Assembly (NCBI GenBank): GCA_945836565.1
Contig: CAMALN010000007.1
Span: 1 to 20,186, forward strand
Direction: 5' to 3'
DNA: 20,186 nucleotides
From: an uncultured Lachnospiraceae bacterium
GTDB taxonomy: Bacteria > Bacillota > Clostridia > Lachnospirales > Lachnospiraceae
Shown here: positions 1-9,253 of the stretch, in pieces
Layout of the letters: the number at the start of each line of letters is the position of its first letter
How positions within the stretch are numbered: position 1 is the first letter of the stretch
Notes under the pieces: generated by a model
What the model was told of the DNA's origin: nothing
Seen by the model: the letters and a program-made list of their open reading frames with translations, nothing else
Database searches by the model: none
Translations under genes and position numbers: made by a program

Positions 1-653
1 ATCTTAGCATTAGCAGTGAAATACAAAGAGGCGGAAAGAATAAAAAGATAAATTTGCTTGTTCTGGATATCTTTGGTGAGATTGAGGGGCATGATTGCCT
101 TGGAAATAATACAAAGAAAACCAGCTATGATGAGGTTTTGCCACTGCTTGCTTATGTGCAGGCACAGCCGGATATACATGGAGTACTGATGCTTGTAAAT
201 ACTGTAGGTGGAGATGTGGAGGCGGGTCTTGCCATAGCTGAGATGGTCGCATCGCTGGATAAGCCTACAGTGAGTCTTGTGCTTGGAGGGGGACATTCTA
301 TAGGTATGCCGCTTTCGGCATCGTGCGATGTAACATATATAGCGCCGACTGCTACTATGGTTGTTCATCCTATAAGAATGAGTGGTATGGTGCTTGGTGT
401 TACACAGAATTATGAATATATAGAGAGGATGCAGGATAGGATAATAGATTTTACGGTAAATCACAGCAACATTGATGAAGACAAGCTTAGAAGCATAATG
501 TTCAACACAAAAGAACTGACAAAGGATATAGGCTCAGTGCTGATTGGAGAGCAGGCGGTTAAGGCAGGTATTATAGAGAAAACAGGAGGCATACAAGAGG
601 CATTTGCAAGCTTATATGACTTGATTTATAGGCAGAATGATAGTAAAATATAG
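1..653 (+). CDS. tepA: ClpP-family serine peptidase, TepA-like (5' partial)
   Basis: This is a ClpP/crotonase-fold protein of the TepA (YmfB) type, a cytosolic relative of ClpP. The reading frame is open from base 3 to the window edge, so the true start lies upstream; the first internal start-like codon is TTG at 54. Numbered from that TTG, the catalytic residues are visible: Ser82 in GGHSIGM, His105 in MVVHPIRM, and Asp158 in TKDIG. This is the same order and similar spacing as the Ser-His-Asp triad of ClpP. The N-terminal GQIEGH-like start of the fold appears as FGEIEGHD. The stop is TAG at 651, 67 bases before spoIIIE. Bacillus subtilis also has tepA just upstream of spoIIIE, which supports the assignment. 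TepA was linked to protein export and spore protein degradation in Bacillus; the role here is not known. I am sure of the family and moderately sure of the name. Confidence 0.85.
   Translation, partial: LSISSEIQRGGKNKKINLLVLDIFGEIEGHDCLGNNTKKTSYDEVLPLLAYVQAQPDIHGVLMLVNTVGGDVEAGLAIAEMVASLDKPTVSLVLGGGHSIGMPLSASCDVTYIAPTATMVVHPIRMSGMVLGVTQNYEYIERMQDRIIDFTVNHSNIDEDKLRSIMFNTKELTKDIGSVLIGEQAVKAGIIEKTGGIQEAFASLYDLIYRQNDSKI
621..649 (+). promoter_or_regulatory. Candidate sigma-A promoter for spoIIIE
   Basis: TTGATT at 621-626 and TAAAAT at 644-649 are separated by 17 bases. The -10 box matches the consensus at five of six positions and the -35 box at four of six. It lies in the last codons of tepA and would start RNA near 656, about 65 bases before spoIIIE. 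In AT-rich DNA such matches also occur by chance. Confidence 0.4.
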
Positions 654-720
654 CAGTATGGGTTTTTATGCCTATATATATTTATAGTACGTTAGTGCTT
701 ATATATAAGGAGAATTTCAG

Positions 721-3249
721 ATGGCGGCAAATCAAAAATCTGCACCTAAAAGTGCGAATAGAAGCACAAATAGAAATACAAACGGAAGCTCTAATAAAAG
801 AAATGTAACTGTAAGACAGCCTGACCCGAGAACAAATGAGATTAAGCTGTTTATATACCTGGCAGTTTCGATATTTCTGCTATGCAGTAATTTTGGCTGG
901 TGTGGTGTAATAGGTGATTTCTTTTCGGGAGTATTTTTTGGATTGTTTGGAACGGTGACATATATACTGCCATTTTATTTATTTTTGACCGCTGCCTTTT
1001 TGCTTGCAAACGGAGCAAAGAAAAGGGTAATAAAAAGAGTATTTTGCGTCGCCTTGCTAATCATAACAGCGGCATTTGTATTCCAGCTTATAATGGGCTT
1101 TAATGGTATGACTGCAAAGAAGCTGTATGAGCTTGGAAGTAAGGATAAACGTGGCGGTGGAGTTTTGCTTGGAGGAGCACTTGTTTTGCTACACAAGGGA
1201 ATAGGACTTACGGGCTGTATAATCGTAACAGTTTTATTGGGTATTATCGGAATAATAATTGTAATGGATGTATCCCTTATCGAAGCAATCAAAAATAAGC
1301 TTGATTCGATAGCCTTTGAGGAGGACGAGGATGAGGGAGAAGAAGACTTTGTCTCTGAGCCTCGCAGGAGGAAGGAAAGCAAGAACAAGGTCTCCATGAA
1401 ATCCATAACGGTTTTAGGGGATAAGGATGATAATAATACAAAGTCGAAATTAAAGAAGAAAAACAAACCTGTCAAGGATGAAGAGATACATGAATTAAAA
1501 CCTATTCCGCAGGATATAGAATTCGATATTCCGGTGCCAAAGGTAGAAAGCAGAGACTTCTTCGACGATAAATTCTTTGAAGATTTAGACAGCTACGGTC
1601 ATGAGGAAAATAAGGCTGATACGTTCATTCAAGCTGAAGTGTCTGATATATCGGAGGCTCAAGATGCGACAGTACATAAAAAGAGAAGAACTAAGGAGTC
1701 GCAGGCGGAGGTTGCTATATCGACTGCGGAGGTTAGCGAAAGCATAGCAGAGGCAGAGGCGTCAGGCGAAGCTGTCAAGGAATATGTATTTCCGCCTATC
1801 AGCTTACTTAAGGGCTCTAAGGGAAAAACAGGAAGAAGCAATGAGGCTTCAGTTAAGGAAACTGCTATCAAGCTGAAGCAGACACTTGACACCTTCGGTG
1901 TAAAGGTAACTGTTACAGATTATTGCTGTGGACCTTCTGTTACCAGATATGAGCTTCAGCCGGAGATGGGTGTAAAGGTCAGCAAGATAGTCGGTCTTGC
2001 AGATGATATCAAGCTCAATCTTGCTGCTGAGGATATAAGGATAGAGGCACCTATACCGGGAAAAGCGGCCATAGGTATAGAGGTTCCGAATAAAGAAAAT
2101 TCAACGGTATATTTCAGGGATTTGCTTGAGTCGGATGAGTTCAAGAGCTTCAAGCCGAATCTTGCATTTGCTGTGGGAAAGGATATAGGCGGTAAGGCTG
2201 TTGTGGCTGATATAGCGAAGATGCCTCACCTTCTGGTAGCAGGTGCGACGGGTTCGGGTAAGTCCGTATGCATAAATACACTTATTATGAGCATCTTATA
2301 CAAGGCGAAGCCGGATGATGTGAAGCTTATAATGGTTGACCCTAAGCAGGTTGAGTTAAGCGTCTATAATGGATTGCCGCATATGCTTATACCGGTTGTA
2401 ACAGATCCTAAAAAGGCAGCCGGAGCTCTTAATTGGGCTGTAGTTGAGATGACAAACCGTTATCAGCTGTTCTCACAGTACAATGTGCGAAACCTGCAGG
2501 GATATAATGATAAGGTAAAGTCTGTAACAGGCAGTGAGCAGGGCAATGAGGAATTAAAGAAGCTCCCGCAGATAGTCATTATCGTAGATGAGCTTGCTGA
2601 TTTGATGATGGTTGCCCACGGCGAGGTTGAGGATGCCATAGTCAGACTTTCACAGCTTGCAAGAGCCGCCGGCATACATCTTGTTATAGCAACCCAGAGA
2701 CCTTCGGTAGATGTCATAACAGGTCTTATAAAAGCAAATGTTCCGTCACGAATAGCTATGAAGGTTGCATCCGGTGTTGATTCGAGAACAATTTTGGATA
2801 TGAACGGGGCGGAAAAGCTTCTGGGTAATGGTGATATGCTGTTTTATCCGGCGGGATATCCTAAGCCGGTTAGAGTGCAGGGTGCTTTCCTGAGTGATGA
2901 AGAAATATCAGATGTGGTTGATTTTATAAAGAATCAGATGGGTGAGACTGTATATGATGAGAAGATATCAAATGAGATATCCAATGCATCTGTGGGCAGT
3001 CCGGCGAAGAGTACAGCCGAAGCAGAATATGATGATTATTTTGCTGATGCCGGAAGATTTATTATACAGAAGGAGAAAGGCTCCATCGGTATGCTGCAGA
3101 GAATGTATAAGATAGGCTTTAACAGAGCAGCCAGAATTATGGACCAGCTCACAGAGACCGGAGTTGTGGGTCCGGAGGAAGGGACAAAGCCGAGAACTGT
3201 GCTTATGACCATGGAAGAGTTTGAGAACTTTGTTGAAAATAATTTATAA
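721..3249 (+). CDS. spoIIIE: DNA translocase FtsK/SpoIIIE
   Basis: This is a membrane-anchored ATP-driven DNA pump that moves chromosomal DNA through the division or sporulation septum. Its 842 residues fit the family. The N-terminal third has about four membrane segments between residues 40 and 190. A highly charged linker (roughly 195-350) contains acidic and lysine-rich runs. The motor domain follows, with Walker A GATGSGKS at residues 508-515 and Walker B ending in Asp623-Glu624 (IVDELAD). The C-terminal winged-helix gamma domain (about 768-842) carries the typical GSIGMLQR and [10 protein letters not shown] segments that read polar DNA sequences. The ATG has an AAGGAG at 707-712. fhs follows after 17 bases. 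Whether it works mainly in sporulation (SpoIIIE) or in vegetative division (FtsK) cannot be told from sequence; the tepA neighbour favours the SpoIIIE name. Confidence 0.96.
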   Translation: MAANQKSAPKSANRSTNRNTNGSSNKRNVTVRQPDPRTNEIKLFIYLAVSIFLLCSNFGWCGVIGDFFSGVFFGLFGTVTYILPFYLFLTAAFLLANGAKKRVIKRVFCVALLIITAAFVFQLIMGFNGMTAKKLYELGSKDKRGGGVLLGGALVLLHKGIGLTGCIIVTVLLGIIGIIIVMDVSLIEAIKNKLDSIAFEEDEDEGEEDFVSEPRRRKESKNKVSMKSITVLGDKDDNNTKSKLKKKNKPVKDEEIHELKPIPQDIEFDIPVPKVESRDFFDDKFFEDLDSYGHEENKADTFIQAEVSDISEAQDATVHKKRRTKESQAEVAISTAEVSESIAEAEASGEAVKEYVFPPISLLKGSKGKTGRSNEASVKETAIKLKQTLDTFGVKVTVTDYCCGPSVTRYELQPEMGVKVSKIVGLADDIKLNLAAEDIRIEAPIPGKAAIGIEVPNKENSTVYFRDLLESDEFKSFKPNLAFAVGKDIGGKAVVADIAKMPHLLVAGATGSGKSVCINTLIMSILYKAKPDDVKLIMVDPKQVELSVYNGLPHMLIPVVTDPKKAAGALNWAVVEMTNRYQLFSQYNVRNLQGYNDKVKSVTGSEQGNEELKKLPQIVIIVDELADLMMVAHGEVEDAIVRLSQLARAAGIHLVIATQRPSVDVITGLIKANVPSRIAMKVASGVDSRTILDMNGAEKLLGNGDMLFYPAGYPKPVRVQGAFLSDEEISDVVDFIKNQMGETVYDEKISNEISNASVGSPAKSTAEAEYDDYFADAGRFIIQKEKGSIGMLQRMYKIGFNRAARIMDQLTETGVVGPEEGTKPRTVLMTMEEFENFVENNL

Positions 3250-3266
3250 CACAAGGAGATATAAAC

Positions 3267-4934
3267 ATGACAGACATTGAAATCGCACAGAGTGCAAAAA
3301 TGGAACCAATTAAAACGGTTGCAGCAGGGCTTGGTATCACAGAGGATGATCTCGAGTTTTACGGCAAGTACAAGGCAAAGCTTTCTGATGAGTATATGCA
3401 GAGCATACAGGACAATGATGACGGAAAGCTTATACTGGTAACTGCTATTAATCCTACCCCTGCCGGTGAAGGAAAGACAACTGTTACTGTAGGTCTTGGC
3501 CAGGCCATGAATAAGCTTGGTAAGAAAGCGGTGATAGCACTCAGGGAGCCTTCGCTCGGACCATGCTTTGGTATAAAGGGAGGAGCAGCAGGTGGTGGAT
3601 ATTCACAGGTAGTGCCAATGGAGGATTTGAATCTTCATTTTACGGGAGATTTTCATGCCATTACATCGGCAAATAACCTTCTTGCAGCTATGATGGATAA
3701 TCATATCCAGCAGGGAAATTCTCTTGGCATAGACCCGAAGCAGATAGTATTCAAGAGATGTCTTGATATGAATGACAGAGTATTGAGAAACATTATAGTT
3801 GGCTTGGGCAAGAAGCCGGACGGAGTTGTGAGACAGGATGGCTTCGTAATAACTGTTGCATCAGAGATTATGGCCATACTATGTCTGGCAAATGACATAA
3901 ATGATTTGAAGAAGAGACTCTCCAAGATTATCGTTGCTTACACATATGACAATAAACCTGTTACAGCAGGTGATTTAAAGGCAGTAGGTGCTATGACGGC
4001 ACTGCTTAAGGATGCCATAAAACCAAATCTTATCCAGACACTTGAGCATACACCGGCAATTGTGCATGGTGGTCCGTTTGCAAATATCGCACACGGATGT
4101 AACTCTGTAAGGGCTACAAAGACAGCTCTTAAGATGGCTGATTATGTCATTACAGAGGCAGGCTTCGGTGCTGACCTTGGTGCTGAGAAATTCTTCGACA
4201 TAAAGTGCCGTATGGCAGGGCTTAAGCCGGATGCAGTAGTTTTGGTTGCAACGATAAGAGCACTTAAATATAACGGCGGTGTTACAAAGGAGCAGCTTAA
4301 TGAAGAAAATCTGGATGCACTTAAGGCGGGGATAGTAAATCTTGAGAAGCACATTGAGAATCTTAAGCTTTTTGGAGTGCCTGTTGTTGTAACCCTGAAC
4401 AGATTTGTAACTGATTCTGACGCCGAGCTTGATTATGTCAAGTCCTTCTGTGAGGAACGCGGCTGTGATTTCGCACTTGCAAATGTATGGGAGAAGGGCG
4501 GCGAAGGTGGCGTAGAGCTTGCCAAGGCTGTACTGAATACATTTGATACCAAGAAGAGCGAATTTAAGTGCCTGTACGATGATTCATTGTCAATAAAAGA
4601 GAAGATAGAGACCATAGCTACTAAGATTTACGGAGCCGCCTCTGTGACATATAGTCCGGAAAGCAGCAGAGCGATTGCACGTATAGAGGAGCTTGGTTTT
4701 GGGGATATGCCGGTATGTATGGCAAAGAATCAGTATTCTCTTTCTGATGATGCGAAGAAGCTTGGCAGACCAACCGGCTTCAATATCAATATAAGAGAGG
4801 TATATGTGAATGCAGGAGCAGGCTTTGTGGTTGCTATTACAGGAGCAATTATGACCATGCCGGGTCTTCCAAAGGTTCCTGCTGCAGAGAGAATCGATGT
4901 GAATGATGAGGGAGTAATAGAGGGATTGTTCTAA
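3267..4934 (+). CDS. fhs: Formate--tetrahydrofolate ligase
   Basis: This enzyme joins formate to tetrahydrofolate with ATP, giving 10-formyl-THF. It is the entry step of one-carbon metabolism in many clostridia and of the methyl branch of the acetogenic pathway. The 555 residues match the usual length of about 556-560. The nucleotide-binding loop PAGEGKTT is at residues 65-72, followed by the family-typical [20 protein letters not shown] and the [13 protein letters not shown] segment. The C terminus contains GAGF and [14 protein letters not shown], also typical. The start ATG has an AAGGAG a few bases upstream in the short gap after spoIIIE. folD follows after 31 bases and uses the product. 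The pairing supports a role in supplying formyl- and methenyl-THF; an acetogenic role cannot be concluded because no other Wood-Ljungdahl gene is present. Confidence 0.97.
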   Translation: MTDIEIAQSAKMEPIKTVAAGLGITEDDLEFYGKYKAKLSDEYMQSIQDNDDGKLILVTAINPTPAGEGKTTVTVGLGQAMNKLGKKAVIALREPSLGPCFGIKGGAAGGGYSQVVPMEDLNLHFTGDFHAITSANNLLAAMMDNHIQQGNSLGIDPKQIVFKRCLDMNDRVLRNIIVGLGKKPDGVVRQDGFVITVASEIMAILCLANDINDLKKRLSKIIVAYTYDNKPVTAGDLKAVGAMTALLKDAIKPNLIQTLEHTPAIVHGGPFANIAHGCNSVRATKTALKMADYVITEAGFGADLGAEKFFDIKCRMAGLKPDAVVLVATIRALKYNGGVTKEQLNEENLDALKAGIVNLEKHIENLKLFGVPVVVTLNRFVTDSDAELDYVKSFCEERGCDFALANVWEKGGEGGVELAKAVLNTFDTKKSEFKCLYDDSLSIKEKIETIATKIYGAASVTYSPESSRAIARIEELGFGDMPVCMAKNQYSLSDDAKKLGRPTGFNINIREVYVNAGAGFVVAITGAIMTMPGLPKVPAAERIDVNDEGVIEGLF

Positions 4935-4965
4935 GCCCGGTTTAGTTATATAGAAAGGAGATACC

Positions 4966-5811
4966 ATGGCAAAGATAATTGACGGAAAGCTTATATCAAA
5001 GCAGATAAAGGATGAGCTTAAGGCTGAGGTTGCGAAGCTTAAGGAGGAAGGCAGGGAAATATGCCTTGCTGTTATTCAGGTAGGAAATGATCCCGCTTCT
5101 TCGGTATATGTAGGAAATAAGAAAAAAGCGTGTGAATATATAGGTATTAAGTCACTTGCATATGAGCTTCCGGAGGAAACTACAGAGAAGGAGCTTTTAG
5201 ATATAATTGATAAGCTGAATAATGATAATACTGTTCATGGTATTTTGGTTCAGCTTCCGGTACCGGAGCATATCAATGAGGAGAAGATAATCAACGCAAT
5301 AAGTCCTGCAAAGGATGTGGATGGTTTCCATCCGGCAAGTGTAGGTGCACTCAGCATAGGACAAAAGGGCTTTGTATCCTGCACACCTGCCGGGGTAATA
5401 CAGCTTCTTAAAAGATCTGACATAGATATTACAGGAAAGGACTGCGTTGTAATTGGACGAAGTAATATAGTAGGCAAGCCTATGGGTATGCTTCTTCTTA
5501 GAGAAAACGGTACAGTAACCATATGCCATTCTAAGACTAAAAATCTCAAGGAAATATGTAAGAGAGCAGACATCCTTGTAGCTGCAATAGGAAAACCTAA
5601 GATGATAGATGCGGAGTATGTCAAGGAGGGGGCAACCGTAATTGATGTCGGAATTCACAGGATGGAGAACGGTAAGCTTTGCGGAGATGTTGATTTCGAC
5701 AGTGTAGAGCCTGTAGCCGGTGCTATTACACCGGTGCCGGGAGGTGTCGGACCTATGACAATAGCCATGCTTATGAACAACTGTGTTGAAGCAGGAAGGA
5801 ATCAGAATTAA
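4966..5811 (+). CDS. folD: Methylene-THF dehydrogenase / methenyl-THF cyclohydrolase
   Basis: This bifunctional cytosolic enzyme interconverts 5,10-methylene-, 5,10-methenyl- and 10-formyl-THF, the steps next to the upstream ligase. The 281 residues are the normal length. The catalytic Tyr48 and Lys52 sit in YVGNK. The folate-binding QLPVPEHI motif follows near residue 96. The cofactor-binding GRSNIVGKPMG lies in the middle and the signature PVPGGVGPMT near the C terminus. An AAAGGAG precedes the ATG. The stop TAA overlaps the start of rimO by one base (TAATG), which suggests translational coupling. Whether it uses NADP+ or NAD+ is not visible. Confidence 0.97.
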   Translation: MAKIIDGKLISKQIKDELKAEVAKLKEEGREICLAVIQVGNDPASSVYVGNKKKACEYIGIKSLAYELPEETTEKELLDIIDKLNNDNTVHGILVQLPVPEHINEEKIINAISPAKDVDGFHPASVGALSIGQKGFVSCTPAGVIQLLKRSDIDITGKDCVVIGRSNIVGKPMGMLLLRENGTVTICHSKTKNLKEICKRADILVAAIGKPKMIDAEYVKEGATVIDVGIHRMENGKLCGDVDFDSVEPVAGAITPVPGGVGPMTIAMLMNNCVEAGRNQN

Positions 5812-7148
5812 TGAATATATTGATGGTGTCACTTGGTTGTGACAAGAATCTCTGTGATAGCGAAGCAATGCTGGGTCTGTTAAGAGATAAGAAATACAAT
5901 ATAACAAATGATGAGAATGAGGCGGATATAGCCATTGTCAATACCTGCAGCTTTATAAAGGATGCCATGCAGGAAAGTATAGATACCATACTTGAGATGG
6001 CAGAGCTTAAAAAGGGAAGACTCAAATATCTCATAGTTGCCGGATGTCTGGCACAGAGATATAAGGATGAGATATTCGATGAGATACCGGAGATAGACGC
6101 CTGTCTCGGAACCACAAGCTTTGACAGGATTGTTGAGGTTATCGAAGAGCTTGAGAAGGAAAATAAGTGTACAAGCGTATTTGATCCGATAGACAGACTT
6201 GCCACTGCAGATACAAAAAAGGTTATAACCTCGGGAACCTTTATGGGATACCTAAAGATTGCTGAAGGCTGCAACAAGTTTTGTACCTATTGTGTTATTC
6301 CTCGAATAAGAGGAAGCTACAGAAGTGTACCTATGGAAAAGCTTATAGCAGAAGCGAAATATATGGCAGAAAATGGTATCAGGGAGCTTGTGCTTGTCGC
6401 TCAGGAAACCAGCAGCTACGGCATAGACCTGTATGGCAAAAAGCTGCTACCGGAGCTAATTGCTGAGCTTAACGATATCGAGGGTATAGAATGGATAAGA
6501 CTTTTGTATTGTTATCCGGAGGAGATAACAGATGAGCTTATAGAATGCTTTGTGAAATATCCAAAGCTTTGTCATTATATAGATATGCCTCTTCAGCACA
6601 GTGAGGATGATATCCTGAAGCGAATGGGAAGAAGGACTGACAAGGCACATATCAGGGATATAGTTAAGAGACTGAGAAGTGCGGTTCCTGATATATGCAT
6701 CAGAACTACTTTAATTGCCGGTTTTCCTGGCGAAACAGAGGATACTCACCGGGCACTTATGGAGTTTCTGGATGAAACTGAGTTCGACAGACTTGGCGTA
6801 TTTACCTATTCAAGAGAAGAGGGAACACCTGCCGCAGACTTTGAGAATCAGGTGGATGAGGACACTGCAGCAAGATGGCGTGATGAGATAATGGAGCTTC
6901 AGCAGGAGATATCAGAGGATATCAATCAAGGCTATATCGGCACAAGGCTTAAGGTGATAGTGGAGGGCTATTCACCGGAGGAAGCAGTATATGTAGGCAG
7001 AACCTACAGAGATGCACCGGGAGTTGACGGACTTGTGTTTGTTAACTCGGACAGGGAGCTTATGTCAGGAAGCATGATAGATGTCCTTATAACAGAGGTC
7101 GGACCATATGATATGATAGGAGATGAATGTTATGAATTTACCGAATAA
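5811..7148 (+). CDS. rimO: Ribosomal protein S12 methylthiotransferase RimO
   Basis: This radical-SAM enzyme adds a methylthio group to a conserved aspartate of ribosomal protein S12. Three domains are visible. The N-terminal methylthiotransferase domain has cysteines 10, 46 and 79, which ligate the auxiliary Fe-S cluster. The radical-SAM core has C154, C158 and C161 in the CNKFCTYC motif. A C-terminal TRAM domain ends the protein (about 375-445). The MVSLGCDKN start and the VIPRIRGSYRS segment after the third cysteine fit RimO rather than MiaB or MtaB. The 445 residues are the usual length. The start overlaps the folD stop by one base and an AGGAAGGA lies just upstream. The 3' end overlaps pgsA by 17 bases. 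In many clostridia rimO sits between spoIIIE and pgsA, as here apart from fhs-folD. Confidence 0.96.
   Translation: MNILMVSLGCDKNLCDSEAMLGLLRDKKYNITNDENEADIAIVNTCSFIKDAMQESIDTILEMAELKKGRLKYLIVAGCLAQRYKDEIFDEIPEIDACLGTTSFDRIVEVIEELEKENKCTSVFDPIDRLATADTKKVITSGTFMGYLKIAEGCNKFCTYCVIPRIRGSYRSVPMEKLIAEAKYMAENGIRELVLVAQETSSYGIDLYGKKLLPELIAELNDIEGIEWIRLLYCYPEEITDELIECFVKYPKLCHYIDMPLQHSEDDILKRMGRRTDKAHIRDIVKRLRSAVPDICIRTTLIAGFPGETEDTHRALMEFLDETEFDRLGVFTYSREEGTPAADFENQVDEDTAARWRDEIMELQQEISEDINQGYIGTRLKVIVEGYSPEEAVYVGRTYRDAPGVDGLVFVNSDRELMSGSMIDVLITEVGPYDMIGDECYEFTE
7118..7122 (+). promoter_or_regulatory. Ribosome binding site that sets the pgsA start
   Basis: AGGAG at 7118-7122 is 9 bases before the ATG at 7132 but directly abuts the earlier in-frame ATG at 7123. 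Only the 7132 start has workable spacing, and it gives the family-typical N terminus MNLPNKLT. Confidence 0.75.
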
Positions 7149-7671
7149 ATTGACTGTTCTTAGAATGATTCTTATTCCTTTTTTTCTGGTATTTCTTATG
7201 ATAGATGACATACCATACGGAAAATGGATAGCACTTGTAATATTTGTTGTAGCAAGCCTTACTGATACATTGGACGGACAGATAGCAAGAAGAAGAAATC
7301 TGGTTACGAACTTTGGAAAGTTTATGGACCCTCTGGCGGACAAGCTTTTGGTATGCTCTGCAATGATAGCTATGATAGAGATGGGCAGAATCCCGGCGTG
7401 GGTAGTAATTGTAATAATCGCCAGAGAATTCATCATAAGCGGCTTCAGACTTGTGGCATCAGATAACGGTGTTGTTATCGCCGCCGGATGGTGGGGAAAG
7501 ATTAAGACGGTTGTTCAGATGATTATGGTAATAGTTCTTATATGTGATTTTGGCGGAGAAGTAGCTCTTATCATAGAAAATGTATTGATATATGCCGCTC
7601 TTGCACTTACTATTATTTCCTTACTTGATTATCTGATTAAGAATAAAGGCGTTATATCTGATGCAAAGTAA
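7132..7671 (+). CDS. pgsA: CDP-diacylglycerol--glycerol-3-phosphate 3-phosphatidyltransferase
   Basis: This integral membrane enzyme makes phosphatidylglycerophosphate from CDP-diacylglycerol and glycerol-3-phosphate, the committed step to phosphatidylglycerol and cardiolipin. The CDP-alcohol phosphotransferase signature D-x2-DG-x2-AR-x8-G-x3-D-x3-D is complete, from DTLDGQIAR to GKFMDPLAD. The 179 residues contain four or more hydrophobic segments, with the last around residues 140-170. I chose the ATG at 7132 rather than 7123 because of ribosome-binding-site spacing and because MNLPNKLTVLR is how the family usually begins. It overlaps rimO by 17 bases. It appears to be the last gene of the housekeeping block; no clear terminator hairpin follows. 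Confidence 0.95.
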   Translation: MNLPNKLTVLRMILIPFFLVFLMIDDIPYGKWIALVIFVVASLTDTLDGQIARRRNLVTNFGKFMDPLADKLLVCSAMIAMIEMGRIPAWVVIVIIAREFIISGFRLVASDNGVVIAAGWWGKIKTVVQMIMVIVLICDFGGEVALIIENVLIYAALALTIISLLDYLIKNKGVISDAK

Positions 7672-7709
7672 ATTGTTAATTTGTACTAAAATTTTTTATT
7701 AAATATTTC

Positions 7710-7738
7710 TTGATTTAATATTAAAAACATTATAGAAT
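7710..7738 (+). promoter_or_regulatory. Candidate sigma-A promoter of the decarboxylase operon
   Basis: TTGATT at 7710-7715 and TAGAAT at 7733-7738 are 17 bases apart, in the only sizeable gap of this half of the window (7672-7811). The -10 box matches the consensus at five of six positions. RNA would start near 7745, leaving a leader of about 67 bases. The surrounding DNA is very AT-rich, as is usual for strong promoters in this group. Confidence 0.55.
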
Positions 7739-7755
7739 TACAATCGGAAGAAATT

Positions 7756-7786
7756 GGCTTTTTTCGCGTTTTTCTGCGTTTAAGCC
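7756..7786 (+). promoter_or_regulatory. Leader stem-loop before the carboxyltransferase gene
   Basis: GGCTT (7756-7760) pairs with AAGCC (7782-7786). After a T-rich internal loop, CGCG (7765-7768) pairs with TGCG (7775-7778), counting one G-U pair, around a six-base loop. The structure falls between the predicted RNA start and the GGAGG at 7800-7804. It matches no riboswitch class that I recognise and could be an mRNA-stabilising or regulatory leader, or chance. Confidence 0.3.
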
Positions 7787-7811
7787 TAAAATAATAAATG
7801 GAGGACTAAAA

Positions 7812-9236
7812 ATGGGTAACAAACTTAGTATGTCAGCAAGTGATAGAATATCAGCATTACTTGATGACTCAAGCTTTGTTGAGGTTGGTGCTTATGTTAC
7901 TGCAAGAAGCACTGATTTTAACATGCAGGACAAAGAAACTCCTAAAGATGGTGTAATAACCGGCTATGGTACAATTGGCGGAAAGCTCGTATATGTATAT
8001 AGTCAGGATTCAACTGTTCTTGGTGGAGCAATAGGAGAGATGCACGCTAAGAAGATAGCCGGTATCTATGATATGGCGATTAAGGTAGGTGCACCGGTAA
8101 TCGGACTTGTTGATTGTGCAGGTCTCAGATTACAGGAGGCAACTGATGCTCTCAATGCATTTGGTGAGGTTTACTTAAAGAGCAGTATTGCTTCAGGAGT
8201 AATTCCACAGATTACGGCAATATTCGGAACCTGCGGCGGTGGTACTGCATTGCTTCCGACTCTCGCTGATTTCACATTTATGACAGCAGAGGGTTCTAAG
8301 CTTTTCGTAAACAGTCCAAACGCACTTGATGGTAATTATGCAGAAAAGCTCAATACGGCTTCAGCTGATTATATAAGCAGCAACACTGCACTTGTTGATG
8401 CAGTATGTGAGGACGATGCAGAGCTTTTGGGACAGATAAGAGCTCTCGTGGATATGCTTCCGTCAAACAATGAGGAGGAGGCTGTAGTAGAATGTACAGA
8501 CGATCTTAACAGAGTTATCCCTAATCTTGACGGCTTTGCCAAGAATGCAAGAGCTGTCCTTCAGAATATCGCTGATAACAATGTATTCTTCGAGGTAAAC
8601 AGAAGCTTTGCAAAGGAAATGATAGTAGGCTTTATCAGACTCAATGGTGCAACTATAGGATGTGTTGCAAATCAGGTTGAGGATGCCTGCGATATGATAA
8701 CTGCAAAGGGTGCGTATCTTGCGGCAGATTTTGTAAGATTCTGTGATGCATTTGATATTCCTGTTCTCACATTAGTAAATACTAAGGGCTTTGTAGCCAC
8801 AATAGATAATGAGCGTTCAATCGCAGATGCAGCAGCTAAGCTTACCTATGCATTTGCAAACGCAACTGTACCAAAGGCAACTCTTATTATGGGTGATGCA
8901 TTTGGAACGGCTTATACAATAATGAATTCTAAGTCAATAGGAGCAGATTTTGTATATGCATGGCCTTGTGCAAAGATTGGTACCATGGAGCCGAAGCAGG
9001 CTGTTAAGATTATGTATGCAGATGAGATAGCTGCAGCAGATGATAAGCTTGATAAGCTTGCTGAGCTTGAAAAGCAGTATACAGAGCTTCAGTCAAGTGC
9101 CATGGCAGCTGCAAGAAGAGGCTACGTAGATGATATTATCGAGCCTGATGCAACAAGAAAGAGATTGGTTGCAGTATTTGATATGTTATATACTAAGAAG
9201 GAAGACAGACCATACAAGAAGCATGGTGCTGTATAA
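7812..9236 (+). CDS. Acyl-CoA carboxyltransferase-like subunit (MmdA/12S family)
   Basis: This protein has the two-lobed crotonase-type carboxyltransferase fold of methylmalonyl-CoA decarboxylase alpha (MmdA) and the transcarboxylase 12S subunit. Those proteins move a carboxyl group between an acyl-CoA and protein-bound biotin. Family marks include SQDSTVLGGAIGEMHAKK (residues 64-81), SGVIPQI (128-134), VRFCDAFDIP (308-317), GADFVYAWP (377-385), RRGYVDDII (435-443) and the terminal KKHG. At 474 residues it is shorter than typical MmdA (about 510). Several active-site motifs differ: CAGLRLQEA replaces SAGARIQEG, FGTAYTIM replaces YGGAY, NTKGF replaces the usual PGF, and the loop after VANQ is altered. 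A GGAGG at 7800-7804 precedes the ATG. It is the first gene of a five-gene Na+-decarboxylase cluster. Substrate is unknown; methylmalonyl-CoA or malonyl-CoA are the family precedents. Confidence 0.85.
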   Translation: MGNKLSMSASDRISALLDDSSFVEVGAYVTARSTDFNMQDKETPKDGVITGYGTIGGKLVYVYSQDSTVLGGAIGEMHAKKIAGIYDMAIKVGAPVIGLVDCAGLRLQEATDALNAFGEVYLKSSIASGVIPQITAIFGTCGGGTALLPTLADFTFMTAEGSKLFVNSPNALDGNYAEKLNTASADYISSNTALVDAVCEDDAELLGQIRALVDMLPSNNEEEAVVECTDDLNRVIPNLDGFAKNARAVLQNIADNNVFFEVNRSFAKEMIVGFIRLNGATIGCVANQVEDACDMITAKGAYLAADFVRFCDAFDIPVLTLVNTKGFVATIDNERSIADAAAKLTYAFANATVPKATLIMGDAFGTAYTIMNSKSIGADFVYAWPCAKIGTMEPKQAVKIMYADEIAAADDKLDKLAELEKQYTELQSSAMAAARRGYVDDIIEPDATRKRLVAVFDMLYTKKEDRPYKKHGAV

Positions 9237-9253
9237 TACGAGGTGACAACTGA

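Noticed and set aside
5197..5907. Long minus-strand open frame (236 codons) opposite folD, and similar ones opposite spoIIIE and fhs
   Set aside because: They lie wholly opposite conserved genes, encode low-complexity sequence without recognisable motifs, and have no convincing ribosome binding sites.
7123..7131. Earlier ATG for pgsA
   Set aside because: It directly abuts the AGGAG, so spacing is unworkable; the ATG at 7132 fits both spacing and homology.
7672..7739. Possible terminator after pgsA
   Set aside because: The stretch is AT-rich with short self-complementary runs such as AATATT, but no GC-containing stem followed by a T-run is visible.
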